DNA from: Cepaea nemoralis
Taxonomy: Eukaryota > Mollusca > Gastropoda > Stylommatophora > Helicidae
Length of the DNA stretch: 64,000 bases
Assembly (NCBI GenBank): GCA_014155875.1
Contig: JACEFZ010005548.1
Coordinates: 317,501 to 381,500 of the forward strand
Direction of reading: 5' to 3'
Made by a program: the position numbers and the translations under genes. The first letter of the stretch is position 1; each line of letters opens with the position of its first letter. The notes under the pieces were generated by a model. The model was given only the letters and a program-made list of their open reading frames with translations, did not search any database and had not been told where the DNA came from. Below are positions 21,738 to 36,700 of the stretch, piece after piece.

Positions 21738-24700
21738 CTGGGGGATACAATGAAATCAGTATAACAAAATACATTGTTATAAACATGGCACATCACTGTA
21801 AACACGACACATCACAGTAAACATAGCACATCACTGTAAGAACAGTCTCCAACATTTCTGACATGTTCTGCATAGATGTTGAAGACAAATGTGGAGGACA
21901 GGCAACCATGTTTGAACCCTTTCAATCTCTCTTCAGTTGCATGTTTCGCCAGCTGCTCTGACATCTGCTTATCGTTAGTGATATATATAGTCTGTAAGTG
22001 ATATATATAGTCTGTAAGTGATATATATAGTCTGTAAGTGATATATATAGTCTGTAAGTGATATATATAGTCTGTAAGTAATATATATAGTCTGTAAGTG
22101 ATATATATAGTCTGTAAGTGATATATATAGTCTGTAAGTGATATATATAGTCTGTAAGTGATATATATAGTCTGTAAGTGATATATATAGTCTGTAAGTG
22201 ATATATATAGTCTGTAAGTGATATATATAGTCTGTAAGTGATATATATAGTCTGTAAGTGATATATATAGTCTGTAAGTGATATATATAGTCTGTAAGTG
22301 ATATATATAGTCTGTAAGTGATATATATAGTCTGTAAGTGATATATATAGTCTGTAAGTGATATATATAGTCTGTAAGTGATATATATAGTCTGTAAGTG
22401 ATATATATAGTCTGTAAGTGATATATATAGTCTGTAAGTGATATATATAGTCTGTAAGTGGTGTTTTCCTTTGGATTTTGTGTGATTTCCTATGGATTTC
22501 CCGTGAATAGTGTTTTCCTGTGGATTATGTGATGTTATTTTGTGTTCCTTTTATTGGAAGTTTTTAAAAGAAGCCACGGAAGGCAGGTGGTGGATGAAAT
22601 TTTGAGAGCAGCCGACAGATATTTGTGGGTCATGGCCTCGAGCTTCACGACGGCAGGCAGAGGAACTCTTCTTGAGTCAATGGCTGCGGTCTCCGACCAG
22701 TAAAGTCACTGCCATAGAGGAAAGCAACGGCAAACTATCTCTTTAAAAGTGCCTAGTATATCATGATTCGCTTAAAGACTGATCATCGCAAGACCAGGAC
22801 AGAGATGTTAAAATTAGCAACTTGGAATGTTAGGACGTTAAACGACGACGGAAAATTAGAGAACATAAAACAAGAAATTGAAAGGGAAAAAATTAATATT
22901 TTAGGTATGTGCGAAACGAGATGGACAGGAGCAGGCATCAAGATAGAAGAAGATTTCAAGATTATTTATTCTGGGGGTGAAGATCATCATAGAGGACCTT
23001 TTAGCATAAATATTATTCAAGTATATGCCCCAACAGGAGAATCCAGTGAAGATAGTGTAGAAGAATTTTATAATGACATAGAGTCTGCTTTAAAGAAATG
23101 TAAAAATTCAGAAATAAACATCATAATAGGGGACTTCAATGCAAAAGTAGGAAATCAAGGGGATAGATACACAGTAGGAAACTATGGTTTAGGAGAGAGA
23201 AATGAAAGAGGATACAGACTCGTAGAGTGGGCAAAAGAACAGGAAATGATTGTAGGAAACACCTGGTTCAAGCAACACCCTAGAAGATTATGGACATGGA
23301 GGAGTCCTGATAGCAGGATTAGAAACCAGATTGACTACATTCTGATTAGCAGAAGATTTAGAAACGCATTAACACTAGCAAAAACAGTTCCCAGTGCTGA
23401 TTGTTATAGTGACCACAGATTACTCACAGGAACATTGAGGATAAAGTTGAAGAAACTCAAGTATATAACAGGAAACACTAAATATGATTTGTGTACATTG
23501 AGTAATGACAAGGAAATACAAAACAAATTCAACATAGAAGTACAGAACAGATTTGAAATTTTGTCTGATCTAGAGATCCTATTCCAGGATGTGGATGATC
23601 AATGGGAAACGTTGAAGAATTCAATCAATGTGGCTGCAGAAACAACTATTCCAAAATTAAAGAAGGTGGGTCGTAAGAAATGGATGACTGAAGAAATTTT
23701 ACACCTCATGGAAACAAGAAGACTCAACAAAAATAATTATGTCAAATATGAAGAAATTCACAGACAAGTCAGAATATTATGTAAGGAGGCAAAAGAAGCA
23801 TGGCTTGAGGAAAAGTGCTTAGAAATTGAAAACCAACACAACAGTCAAAATACCAAATTAGTGCACAAAAGAATTCAGGAACTTACTAATAAAAGAACAA
23901 GTACATCAACAGGGTGTCTAAAAACTGAAGATGGCAAAATCATAATAGAAAAAGACCAGATTCTACATGTATGGACAGATTATGTGAAACACCCTTATGA
24001 TGATAACAGAGACGAACAGTATGATATTAGATTTAATAATGAAGGACCGCCAATTTTGGAGATGGAGGTTCGAAATGTTCTTAAGCATATGAAAGCTGGC
24101 AAGTCCCCCGGTGCAGATAACATCACAACAGAAATGATTAAAGCTTTAGAAGAATTTGGACTAGAGCAAGTCACCAGACTGCTGAACACATTATATGATA
24201 CTGGAGATATATCTCCTGAATTATGTAACTCTGTATTTATTGCAATCCCAAAGAAATCAGGAACCTTGGAATGTGATAAACATAGAACAATTAGTATAAT
24301 GAGTCACATCACAAAGATTTTGCTAAGAATTATCATGCAAAGAATGAGGAAGAAGATACAACCTGAAATAGGGGAAGAACAATGCGGGTTTGTAGAAGGA
24401 AAGGGTACAGTAAATGCTGTGTATATGCTGCGAACAGTTATTGAACGTGCTATAGAAGTAAACAAGGATATACATCTTTGCTTTATTGACTATACAAAGG
24501 CTTTTGATAGAGTTAGACATGTCAACATGGTGGATATGCTTGCAGATCTACAAATTGATGGGAAAGACATTAGACTTATAAAAAACATATACTGGAAACA
24601 ACAAGCTGCAATAAGGATTGATAATGAAGTGGGACAGTATCAGCCAATTAAGAGAGGTGTTAGGCAGGGATGTGTGATGTCTCCAGATCTTTTTTCCCTA

Positions 24701-27700
24701 TACAGTGAAAATATTTTCAGAAATGTAGAGGATATAAATGGAATCAGCATTGGAGGACGAAACATCAATAACATTAGATATGCAGATGATACAGTATTAA
24801 TTGCAGACAATGCGCAGGACCTGCAACAATTAGTAGATGCGGTTGTTGTACACAGTGAACTACTGGAGTTAGAATTAAATTGTAAAAAGACTCAGGTTAT
24901 GGTCGTCACTAGGAAGGAAGAAGTGCCACAATGTAATATACAAGTAAATGGAAATATTCTTCAACAAGTGAATCTGTACAATTATCTTGGAACAGTCATA
25001 ACATCTGATGGGAGATGCCTTGAAGAGATTAGAACAAGAATCGCCATGGCGAAAGTAGCCTTTAGCAAGATGAAAAACATTCTGACCAATAAAAAGATGT
25101 CAATTGAAACGAGAAAAAGAGTGTTGAGGAGATACATAGAGCCTGTTCTTTTGTATGGATGTGAAACTTGGACAATGAGCAGTCAAGCTGAAAAGCATCT
25201 GATGGCTGCAGAAATGTGGTTTCTGAGGAAAATGCAACATGGACAGACAGAAAAACCAATGACCAAGTACTACAGGAGACAAATGAACATCGTAAACTGA
25301 TTAGAGAAATTAGACATAGACAGTCAAAATTTTTTGGACATGTTATGAGAAGAAATGGATTGGAGAACTTAGTGACAACTGGCAAGATCGAAGGGAACAG
25401 ACCAAGAGGAAGACCGAGAGGAAAATACCTGGATGGCTTGGCCACATGGCATGGACAAGACAGGAACACTGAGCTGATCCACGACACTGGTGATCGAGTG
25501 AAATGGCGAGTCATGACTGCCCACGCTTTCCACCATGGCACATGATTGATTGAAGTGGATCAAACATGCTGCAAACCGCATGCCTCTGATTATGATCGAC
25601 AGTTTCAGATGTTGAACACAGCTGAAGGAAATACTGTAGTTTCTGATGATGGTCCACAGTTTCAGATGTTGAACACAGGAATATACCAGGAAGACTTCCT
25701 TACACCCAGGAGCATCTCCAGAAGTATCATGCAATGAGAGAAAGCCACAAGGAGCATGGATCTGTGACAGACCTCCTTACACCCAGGAGCATCTCCAGAA
25801 GTATCATGCAATGAGAGAAAGCCACAAGCAGCATGGATCTGTGACAGACCTCCTTACACCCAGGAGCATCTCCAGAAGTATCATGCAATGAGAGAAAGCC
25901 ACAAGCAGCATGGATCTGTGACAGACCTCCTTACACCCAGGAGCATCTCCAGAAGTATCATGCAATGAGAGAAAGCCACAAGGAGCATGGATCTGTGACA
26001 GACCTCCTTACACCCAGGAGCATCTCCAGAAGTATCATGCAATGAGAGAAAGCCACAAGCAGCATGGATCTGTGACAGACCTCCTTACACTCAGGAGCAT
26101 CTCCAGAAGTATCATGCAATGAGAGAAAGCCACAAGCAGCATGGATCTGTGACAGACCTCCTTACACCCAGGAGCATCTCCAGAAGTATCATGCAATGAG
26201 AGAAAGCCACAAGGAGCATGGATCTGTGACAGACCTCTTTACACCCAGGAGCATCTCCAGAAGTATCATGCAATGAGAGAAAGCCACAAGGAGCATGGAT
26301 CTGTGACAGACCTCTTTACACCCAGGAGCATCTCCAGACCCGGCACTTGGATTGTCAGAACCTGGGAAAGACGGCACACACACATACACGGTCGGGACCA
26401 TGAGATAGACGATGGTGGGGTTACATGCAACAAGTTGGAATGGAGCATGTAAGCAGCTTCAAAACAGGTGAATCAGTGCTGTTCTCAGGGCATGCAGAGG
26501 AAAATATCCCTGACAGTGAAGGAGTGGTTATAAAGCTAACTAAAGTGACAGGAAAATGTCCCTGACAGTGAAGGAGTGGTTATAAAGCTAACTAAAGTGA
26601 CAGGAAAATGTCCCTGACAGTGAAGGCGTGGTTATAAAGCTAACTAAAGTGACAGGAAAATGTCCCTGACAGTGAAGGAGTGGTTATAAAACTAACTAAA
26701 GTAACAGGAAAATGTCCCTGACAGTGAAGGAGTGGTTATAAAACTAAATAAAGTGACAGGAAAATGTCCCTGACAGTGAAAGAGTGGTTATAAAGCTAAC
26801 TAAAGTGACAGGAAAATGTCCCTGACAGTGAAGGAGTGGTTATAAAGCTTACTAATGTGACAGGAAAATGTCCCTGACAGTGAAGGAGTGGTTATAAAGC
26901 TAACTAAAGTCACAGGAAAATGTCCCTGACAGTGAATAAGTGGTTATAAAGCTAACTAAAGTGACAGGAAAATGTCCCTGACATTGGAGGAGTGGTTATA
27001 AAGCTAACTAAAGTGACAGGAAAATGTCCCTGACAGTGAAGGAGTGGTTATAAAGCTAACTAAAGTGACAGGAAAATGTCCCTGACAGTGAAGGAGTGGT
27101 TATAAAGCTAACTAAAGTGACAGGAGGATGTCCCTGACAGTGAAGGAGTGGTTATAAAGCTAACTAAAGTGACAGGAAAATGTCCCTGACAGTGAAGAAG
27201 TGGTTATAAAGCTAACTAAAGTGACAGGAAAATGTCCCTGACAGTGAAGGAGTGGTTATAAAGCTAACTAAAGTGACAGGAAAATGTCCCTGACAGTGAA
27301 GAAGTAGTTATAATGCTCCCTAAAATGGCAGAGGAAAATGTCCCTGACAGTGAAGGAGTGGTTATAATGCTACCTAAAGTGAAACACACACACTTGTATC
27401 CACACACACACACTTGTATCCACACACACTTGTATCCACACACATAAACACATGTATCCTCACACACAAACACATGTATCCACATGCACAAACATGTGTA
27501 TCCATGCACACAAACACTTGTACCCACAAACACATGTATCCACATGCACAAACATATATCCACACACACAAACACAGGTATCCACAAACACATGTATCCA
27601 CAAACACACACACACACAAGTATCCACACCTACCAGGTAGGATTTGATGGCCAGGTCTGGCTTGGCTGGAGCATAATAATGTAAAGATGCTGCCACTGCA

Positions 27701-30700
27701 TGGTCTGTGATCTGTGAGAGATAACCAGGATTGATTGATCCAGTGACTAAAGAAACAAGGAGACTGATTGATCCAGTGACTAGAGAAACCAGGAGACTGA
27801 TTGATCCAGTGACTGACTAGAGAAACTACCAGACTGATTGATCAAGTAAGTGAGAGAAATGAGACAGATTGAGTGACTTAGGGAAAAAATGAGAGAAAGT
27901 ATTCAGTGATGTGAGTCAGACACATAAAACATCAAGCTACAAGTAATCCTGTGGGTGAAGAGCTATCTGCTTTACCACCATTTCTTCCTGGCAGCTTTGC
28001 CACCATTTCTACCTGGAAATACCAGCTTTGAAACCATTTCTTCCTGGAAATACCAGCTTTGCCACCATTTCTACCTGGAAATACCAGCTTTGCCACCATT
28101 GGGATTCCAATGTGATAAGGCTGAGTTGACCCCAGGGCTGGATGTAGCTACAGACAGACCCATCAACACCAGGGACAGTGGTCATCTTACTGTGATGCCA
28201 TGTCTCCCAGCACCAGGGACAGTAGTCATCTTACTGTGATGCCATGTCTCCCAGCCCCAAGGACAGTGGTCATCTTACTGTGATGCCATGTCTCCCAGCC
28301 CCAAGGACAGTGGTCATCTTACTGTGATGCCATGTCTCCCAGCACCAGGGACAGTGGTCATCTTACTGTGATGCCATGTCTCCCAGCACCAGGGACAGTG
28401 GTCATCTTACTGTGATGCCATGTCTCCCAGCACCAGGGACAGTGGTCATCTTACTGTGATGCCATGTCTCCCACGCACCGGACAGTGGCCAGTGGTCATC
28501 TTACTGTGATGTCATGTCTCCCAGCACCAGGGACAGTGGTCACCTTACTGTGATGTCATGTCTCCCAGCACCAGGGACAGTGGTCACCTTACTGTGATGT
28601 CATGTCTCCCAGCACCAGGGACAGTGGCCATCGTACTGTGATGCCATGTCTCCCAGCACCACGGACAGTGGCCATCTTACTGTGATGCCATGTCTCCCAG
28701 CACCAGGGACAGTGTTCGTCTTACTGTGATGCCATGTCTCCCAGCACCAGAGACAGTGGTCATCTTACTGTGATGCCATGTATCCCAGCACCAGGGACAG
28801 TGATAGTCTTACTGTGATGCCATGTATCCCAGCACCAGGGACAGTGGCCGTCTTACTGTGATGCCATGTCTCCCAGCACCAAGGACAGTGGCAGTCTTAC
28901 TGTGATGCCATGTCTCCCAGCACCAGGGACAGTGGTCGTCTTTCTGTGATGCAATGTCTCCCAGCACCAGTCGTCATCTTACTGTGATGCCATGTCTCCC
29001 AGCACCAGGGACAGTGGTTGTCTTACTGTGATGCCATGTCTCCCAGCACCAAGGACAGTGGTCATCTTACTGTGATGCCATGTCTCCCAGCATCAGGGAC
29101 AGTGGCCGTCTTACTGTGATGCCATGTCTCCCAGTACCAGGGACAGTGGTCATCTTACTGTGATGCCATGTCTCCCAGCACCAGGGACAGTGGCCGTCTT
29201 ACTGTGATGCCATGTCTCCCAGCACCAGGGACAGTGGTCGTCTTACTGTGGTGCCATGTCTCCCAGCACCAGGGACAGTGGTCGTCTTACTGTGATGCCA
29301 TGTCTCCCAGCACCAGGGACAGTGGCCATCTTACTGTGATGCCATGTCTCCCAGCACCAGTGGTTGTCTTACTGTGATGCCATGTCTCCCAGCACCAGGG
29401 ACAGTGGTCATCTTACTGTGATGCCATGTCTCACAGCACCAGGGACAGTGGTAATCCTACTGTGATGCCATGTCTCCCAGCACCAGTGGCCATCTTACTG
29501 TGATGCCATGTCTCCCAGCACCAGGGACAGTGGTCATCTTACTGTGATGCCATGTCTCCCAGCACCAGGGACAGTGGTCATCTTACTGAGCTTCACCTTG
29601 CTGTCCTTGTGATGCCATGTCTCAGCAAACAGGTTAGCAAGAACATCTGGACAAGGCCCCTGGGAAAGAAGCTTACAAGGTGGTACTCAGTGCTTTTTCT
29701 GTTCCACAAATGCATCTTTAGTGGCATCTGCCACTTGTTGCTTCCACTCTATCTCAGTATCCATGCTATTTGTGGCAGACTGCTTGCAACAAGTCCTGTT
29801 ACATGACTGATCCACCTAACATCGTGTCCATGGCTGACACTGTACTCTGTTGATTCTTGATGTATCATTTCTGATCCCATCTCTGTTGATTCTTGATGTA
29901 TCATTTCTGATCCCATCTCTGTTGATTCTTGATGTATCATTTCTGATCCCATCTCTGTTGATTCTTGATGTATCATTTCTGATCCCATCTCTTCCTCCAC
30001 AGCCAGTTTTCTTTGGCAATGTTTGACATGTTGCTGCAATTATGCTTGTGTCTCTACATGTCACTGTCCAGACGACAGACATCACAGAAGACAGGTCACA
30101 GAAAGACATGAATGAGAGAAGGAGGATCATGTAGACAAGTAGACATCACAGAAGACAGGTCACAGAAAGACATGAATGAGAGAAGGTTAATCTTGTAGAC
30201 ATCACAAAGACAGGTCACAGAAAGACATGAATGAGAGAAGGATAATTTGTAGACATCACTGCACTTACCTTCTGAAACACCTGGTACCTGGAGCTAGACC
30301 AAATGTCAATCTGAAACCAGATACAAGAAACTATCAACACACATCTTATCACATACTGACTGAAAATGAACACATAACAAACATGTCTGTAGATGAACAA
30401 ACAACAAACCTGTCTGTAGATGAACAAACAACAAACAGGTCTGTAAATGAACAAACAACAAACCTGTCTGTAAATGAACAAGCAACAAACCTGTCTGTAA
30501 ATGAATAAACCTGTTTGTAAATGAACACATTATTAACCCATCTGTAAATGAACAAATAACAAACCTATGTGTAAATGAACAAATAACAAACCTGACTGTT
30601 AATGAACCAAAAAATGAACATGTCTGTAAATGAATAAACCTGTCTGTAAATGAACAAATAATGAACATGTCTGTAAATGAATAAACCTGTCTGTAAATGA

Positions 30701-33700
30701 ACAAATAATGAACATGTCTGTAAATGAATAAACCTGTCTGTAACTGAACAAATAATGAACATGTCAGTAAATGAATAAACCTGTCTGTAAATGAACCAAT
30801 AATGAACATGTCAGTAAATGAACAAATAATGAACATGTCAGTAAATGAACAAATAATGAACATGTCAGTAAATGAACAAATAATGAACATGTCTGTAAAT
30901 GAATACACCAGTCTGTAAATGAATAAATAATGAACATGTCTGTAAATGAACAAATAATAAACATGTCAGTTAAATGAACAAATAATGAACCCATCTGTAA
31001 ATGAATAAACCTGTCCGTAAATGAACAAATAATGAACCCATCTGTAAATGAACCTATGTGTAAATGAACAAATAACGAACCTCACTGTTAATAAACAAAC
31101 AATGAACCTATGTAAATTAACAAATAACAAACATGTATGTAAATGAACAAATAACTGAATCTGTAAATGAACAAATAATGAATCTGTAAATGAACAAATA
31201 ATGAATCTGTAAATGAACAAATAATGAACATGTCTGTAAAGGAACACGTAATGAACATGTCAGTAAATGGACAAATAACAAACCTGCCTGTAAACGAAAT
31301 AAACCTGTATGTACATGAACAAATAATGAACATGTCAGTAAATGAACACATAATGAACAAATAATGAACATGTCAGTAAATGAACAAATAACGCACCTGT
31401 CTGTAAATGAACAAATAATGAGCATGTCATCAAATGAGCAAATAACGAACATGCCTGTAAATGAACAAATAACGAACCTGTCTGTCATCACTTTCAAATG
31501 TTTCATCAATGCCTTTGACCTTGACCCACTCAATCATCAGGCCTCGGAGAACCACAACTGCTCTCAGGACACGACAGAGCTCAATCTTAACAAAACATAA
31601 CATATCCCATAATTTAGCCATCAACATGAGCAAAACATAACATATCCCATAATTCAGCCACCAACCTGAGCAACACATAACATATCCCATAATTTAGCCA
31701 CCAACCTCAGGAAAACATAACATATCCCATAATTTAGCCACCAACCACTGCAAAACATAACATATCTCATAATTTAGCCACCAGCCTCAGCAAAACATAA
31801 CATGTCCCATAATTTAGCCATCAACTTGAGCAAAACATAACATATCCCATAATTTAGCCACTAACCTGAGCAAAACATAACATATCCCATAATTTAGCCA
31901 CCAACCTGTGCAAAAAATAACATATCCCATAATTTAGCCACCAGCCTCAGCAAAATAGAACATATCCCATATTTTAGCCACCAGCCTCAGCAAAATAGAA
32001 CATATCCCATATTTTAGCCTAGTGTCAGGTCTTAGTCAGATATGACTGAGCTACCGTATAACAGTAGACGGTACTACCTGGTTTCTGTTAGCGCTGAACG
32101 TTGGGCGGCGCTTACCAAACCCGACACCCCACATTGTGCCAACGGCTTCGGGCGGAAGAGCGCAATTGGGAGAGTACAAGCCTTACCCTGGTGCGAGGAA
32201 ATGCAAACTAAAGACAAAATGTCATGGCAGGGCAGACCAGGCCCTAAGCCTTGGTTGGCGACTGGTCTAGGATCGAAGCTCCGACAGGCGGACAGTTAGA
32301 GCATTGCTTTGCTGATCCGGCAGCTTCTGCAGCTTGTCTTGTTCCAGATGTAGGGGTGTTACCTTTCCTCTGGAGTAAACTAGGCAGGCCGAGAGAGGGA
32401 TCATGCTGCATGGGCAACACATGATCTCTATATTTTAGCCCAGGCTTTGTGCTATGGAGAGGCAATAACTCCATCCCTGGTCTTAACTGGTCTCGGAATC
32501 AAAGCGAGAGGCAACTGTTACGGGTTATAAGTCCTTGTCAGTTGGCGTAGACATGGGGCGCCACGCGTTGCCTCTGACGGTGGGAGACACCTATAGGTGT
32601 CACTGATCAGCTACCGCCCGCCTCAAGCTGGGCAGCCCCCAGCCAATTGGGTGCTGATCCGCCACAGCCTGCCTGCTTCAATGGGTGCTTGGGGCTAGGA
32701 CAAAATCTGAATCGCAGGCTGTAAAACCAATGCACCAGGTACAAACAAAAATAAAAATAGAAACCTCAAGCTACGGCTTGCAACCTGGAACGTGAGAACC
32801 ATGTGTCCAGGATTTTCCACTGACTTGACCAATATTGACGATGTGAGAAAAACGGCTGTGATTGATGCCGAACTCAATCGTCTAAACATTGATATTGCTG
32901 GCCTGCAGGAGACTCGCCTCGCTGAGGAAGGGTCACTCAGGGAAAACCACTACACCTTTTTCTGGAAGGGTAGAGGGCAGGCAGAAAAAAGGCAACACGG
33001 TGTGGGCTTTGCAGTGAAGAATTCGCTACTGGGAATGATTTGAAATTCCAGCAGGAGGAAATGAAAGACTATTATCCCTGCGCTTGGCAACCTCTTGTGG
33101 GTTTGCCACCATTATTACTGCATATGCACCGACACTCGATTCCTCTGATGATGTGAAGGATTCGTTCTATGAGGAGTTAGACTCCGTGATCAAGGCAGTT
33201 CCAAAATCTGACTACATTTATATGCTCGGTGATTTCAATGCTCGTGTGGGCAAGGACTCGAGTTCATGGCCAGTGTGCCTTGGAAAATACAACATCGGTC
33301 GCATGAATGAAAATGGGCAAAGGCTGCTGGAGCATTGCACCAGTAATGACCTATGTATTACAAACTCCTTTTTTAAAACAAAAGAGATGCATAAGGTCAC
33401 ATGGAAACATCCAAGATCCGGCCATTGGCACCAGCTGGACTTCATCATCACACGGAGACAACATCTGAACCATATATCATTGACTCGTAGTTACCACAGT
33501 GCTGACTGTGATACGGATCATTCTTTGGTTGTTGCAAGGGTTAGACTGAGACCAAAGAGAATCTACACAGCTAAACACAAATCTAGCCTCAGGATTAATA
33601 TTATTAACACTCATGATCCTGAAAAGTGCTTTCAGTTTCAACAGCAACTTGAAGACGCTTTCACTGATACACCAGAAAATTGTACAGTAAATGAAAAGTG

Positions 33701-36700
33701 GGGTCAAATTAAGGAAACTCTTTATAAAACTGCCGTAAGGGTTTACGGCACTGTGGATCATAAGAGGCAGGACTGGTTTGCAGCCAACAGCGAGACTCTG
33801 CAGCCCTTGATTGATAAGAAGAAGAAAGCTCTCTTAAGAAACAAGGAAAGACCAACGCGTAACACTCTGAGTGAGCTTAGGCAAGCTAGGAAGGATGTGC
33901 AAAAGGCTGCCAGGCAGTGTGCAAATGATTATTGGATCAAGTTATGTGAGTCCATTCAAATCGCAAGTGATAAGGGAGACATAAGAAGCATGTATGAAGG
34001 AATAAAGAAAGCCTGCGGTCCAGTGATCAAAAGAAGTGCACCATTGAAAACCTTGACTGGAGAAATCATCACTGATAAGAAACAGCAGATGGACAGATGG
34101 GTAGAGCACTATTTGGAGCTTTACTCAAGTGAGACCAAACTAGCGGATGATGCCCTCAACGCCATAGAGGCTCTACCAACTCTTGACCACCTGGACACAC
34201 TTCCCACCATAACAGAAGTTAAGTGTGCTATAAATGAACTTGCATCTGGCAAGGCTCCAGGTAAGGATGGGATTCCAATAGAGGTTATCAGGAGTGGGCA
34301 AGACACACTCACTATACAGATCCACCAGCTAATAGAGCTATGCTGGCGTGAAGGACAAGTCCCACAGGATTTCAAAGATTCAAGCATCATAACACTGTAC
34401 AAGAACAAGGGCGATCGGAGCGACTGCAACAACTATAGGGGTATCTCACTTCTGTGTATTGTTGGAAAAGTATTTGCCAGAATTGTTCTGCGCAGACTTC
34501 AAGTCCTAGGAGATCAAGTCTACCCCGAATCACAGTGTGGCTTTCGACAGAACCGGTCTACCACTGATATGATATTCTCATTGCGACAAATGCAAGAAAA
34601 ATGCCGTGAACAGAATCAACCACTGTTTATTGCCTTCATCGACCTCACAAAGGCATTTGATTTAGTCAGTCGTGAGGGTCTGTTCAAGGCACTAAAGAAG
34701 ATTGGCTGCCCACCAACTCTTCTGTCCATTGTGGAATCGTTCCACACAGGCATGAAGGGTATAATCAAGTTTGATGGTGCAACTTCTGAAGAATTTGAAA
34801 TCAAGAGTGGAGTTAAGCAAGGTTGTGTACTAGCTCCCACCCTCTTTGGAATATACTTTTCACTTCTACTGAAATATGCATTTCATGATCAGGATGGTGG
34901 TATATACATTCACTCACGCTCAGATGGCGGCCTCTACAATGCTCAGAGATTGAAGGCTAAGACCAAAATTAGGAGGGTACTGATCAGAGAGTTGCTTTTT
35001 GCAGATGATGCTGCAGTTACGACCCACTCTGAGGAAGAATTGCAATGTCTACTATCTGCATTCTCCAATGCTTGTTCTGAATTTGGTTTAACAATTAGCA
35101 AAAAGAAGACACAGATTATGTCACAAGGTGCACATGGGGTACCATCAATCTTTATTGATGACGCCGAACTAGAGATAGTAGACCATTTTACATATCTAGG
35201 ATCAGTGGTAAATAGCAAATTATCCCTAGATCAGGAAATCAACATCCGGATTGGTAAGGCAGCAACAACAATGAACAGGTTAAGAAAAAGAGTCTGGGAG
35301 AACAGGAAGCTTACTGCCAAAACAAAAGTCCTTGTCTATCAAGCCTGTGTCCTTAGTACTCTTCTCTATGGCAGTGAAACCTGGACAACTTACTCACACC
35401 AAGAGAACAACTTAAACAGCTTTCATATGCGGTGTCTGCGAAGAATTCTTGGTATTAAGTGGCAAGACAAAATCACAAATACTGAAGTATTGGAAAGATC
35501 AGGTTGTGTGACAGTTTATTCCATGCTCAGTCTTCGTAGACTTAGATGGATAGGACATCTTAGGAGGATGGATGATGGTAGAATACCAAAGGATATCTTT
35601 TTTGGTGAATTACAGATGGGTAAGAGATCTCAGGGTCGGCCTCTACTACGATACAAAGATGTGTGTAAGCGGGACATGATTGATACAGGCATTGATAATG
35701 CACATTGGGAGCAAGTCGCCGCTGAACGTGTTGCATGGAGGGCAAATATCAGAAATGGAATAAAGTCAAAGGAGAAAATTATTGCAGAAAAGTCACACAC
35801 CAAGCGTTTGAGACGTAAGATGGTGCATGATGGTGGAAATGACCACGTGTTCACATGCACCCACTGTGAACGGACATTTACAGCGCAAATTGGCCTTATC
35901 AGTCACACTCGCTACCGCCATAGTTAAAAGTTATTATGCCTTTTTAAAGCACAAACTATCGTCTGTCAAGACGGCAAGGTGCCAATGAATATTTTAGCCA
36001 TCAACTTGAGCAAAACATAACATATCCCATAATTTAGCCACCAACCTGTGCAAAAAAATAACATCCCATAATTTAGCCACCAACCTCAGCAAAACATAAC
36101 ACATCCCATAATTTGGCCACCAACCTCAGCAAAACATAACATATCCCATAATTTAGCCACCAACCTCAGCAAAACATAACATCCCATAATTTAGCCACCA
36201 ACCTCAGCAAAACATAACATATCCCATAATTCAGTCACTAACACTACAACACAAACAACGTGTACACACATGTACTGGTACACACAACAAAACACCACAT
36301 CCCGTCACTGAGTCCAGAAATGTCTGAAGAAGAGTCTGGGCATTGTCACACAGTACCAGTCACAATTGTGGATATGATTGTGTCAACCAGTCAGCACCAG
36401 TCACAATTGTGGATATGATTGTGCCAACCAGTCAGCACCAGTCACAATTGTGGATATGATTGTGCCAACCAGTCAGCACCAGTCACAATTGTGGATATGA
36501 TTGTGTCAACCAGTCAGCACCAGCCACAATTGTGGATATGATTGTGCCAACCAGTCAGCACCAGCCACAATTGTGGATATGATTGTGCCAACCAGTCAGC
36601 ACCAGCCACAATTGTGGATATGATTGTGCCAACCAGTCAGCACCAGCACAATTGTGGATATGATTGTGCCAACCAGTCAGCACCAGTCACAATTGTGGAT

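Larger units (their letters stand above)
32020..35988 (+). mobile_element. LINE-C, copy a: full-length non-LTR retrotransposon in MED27 intron 4
   Basis: Inserted into the 40-bp array with an 11-bp target-site duplication ATATTTTAGCC (32009-32019 and 35989-35999), giving exact ends and a length of 3,969 bp. The 5' UTR is about 750 bp. The coding region holds an APE-type endonuclease, RT and a C-terminal C2H2 finger. The 3' UTR is only about 60 bp. It is antisense to MED27. Confidence 0.93.

Noticed and set aside
22763..25300. LINE-B ORF as a host gene
   Set aside because: Endonuclease plus RT motifs, other truncated copies in the window and a simple-repeat tail show it is a retrotransposon.
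27374..27696. Cys/Val-rich ORFs (CVCGYMCLW repeats)
   Set aside because: Translation of the CA-rich array. The only real coding in this strip is the 78-nt MED27 exon 7.
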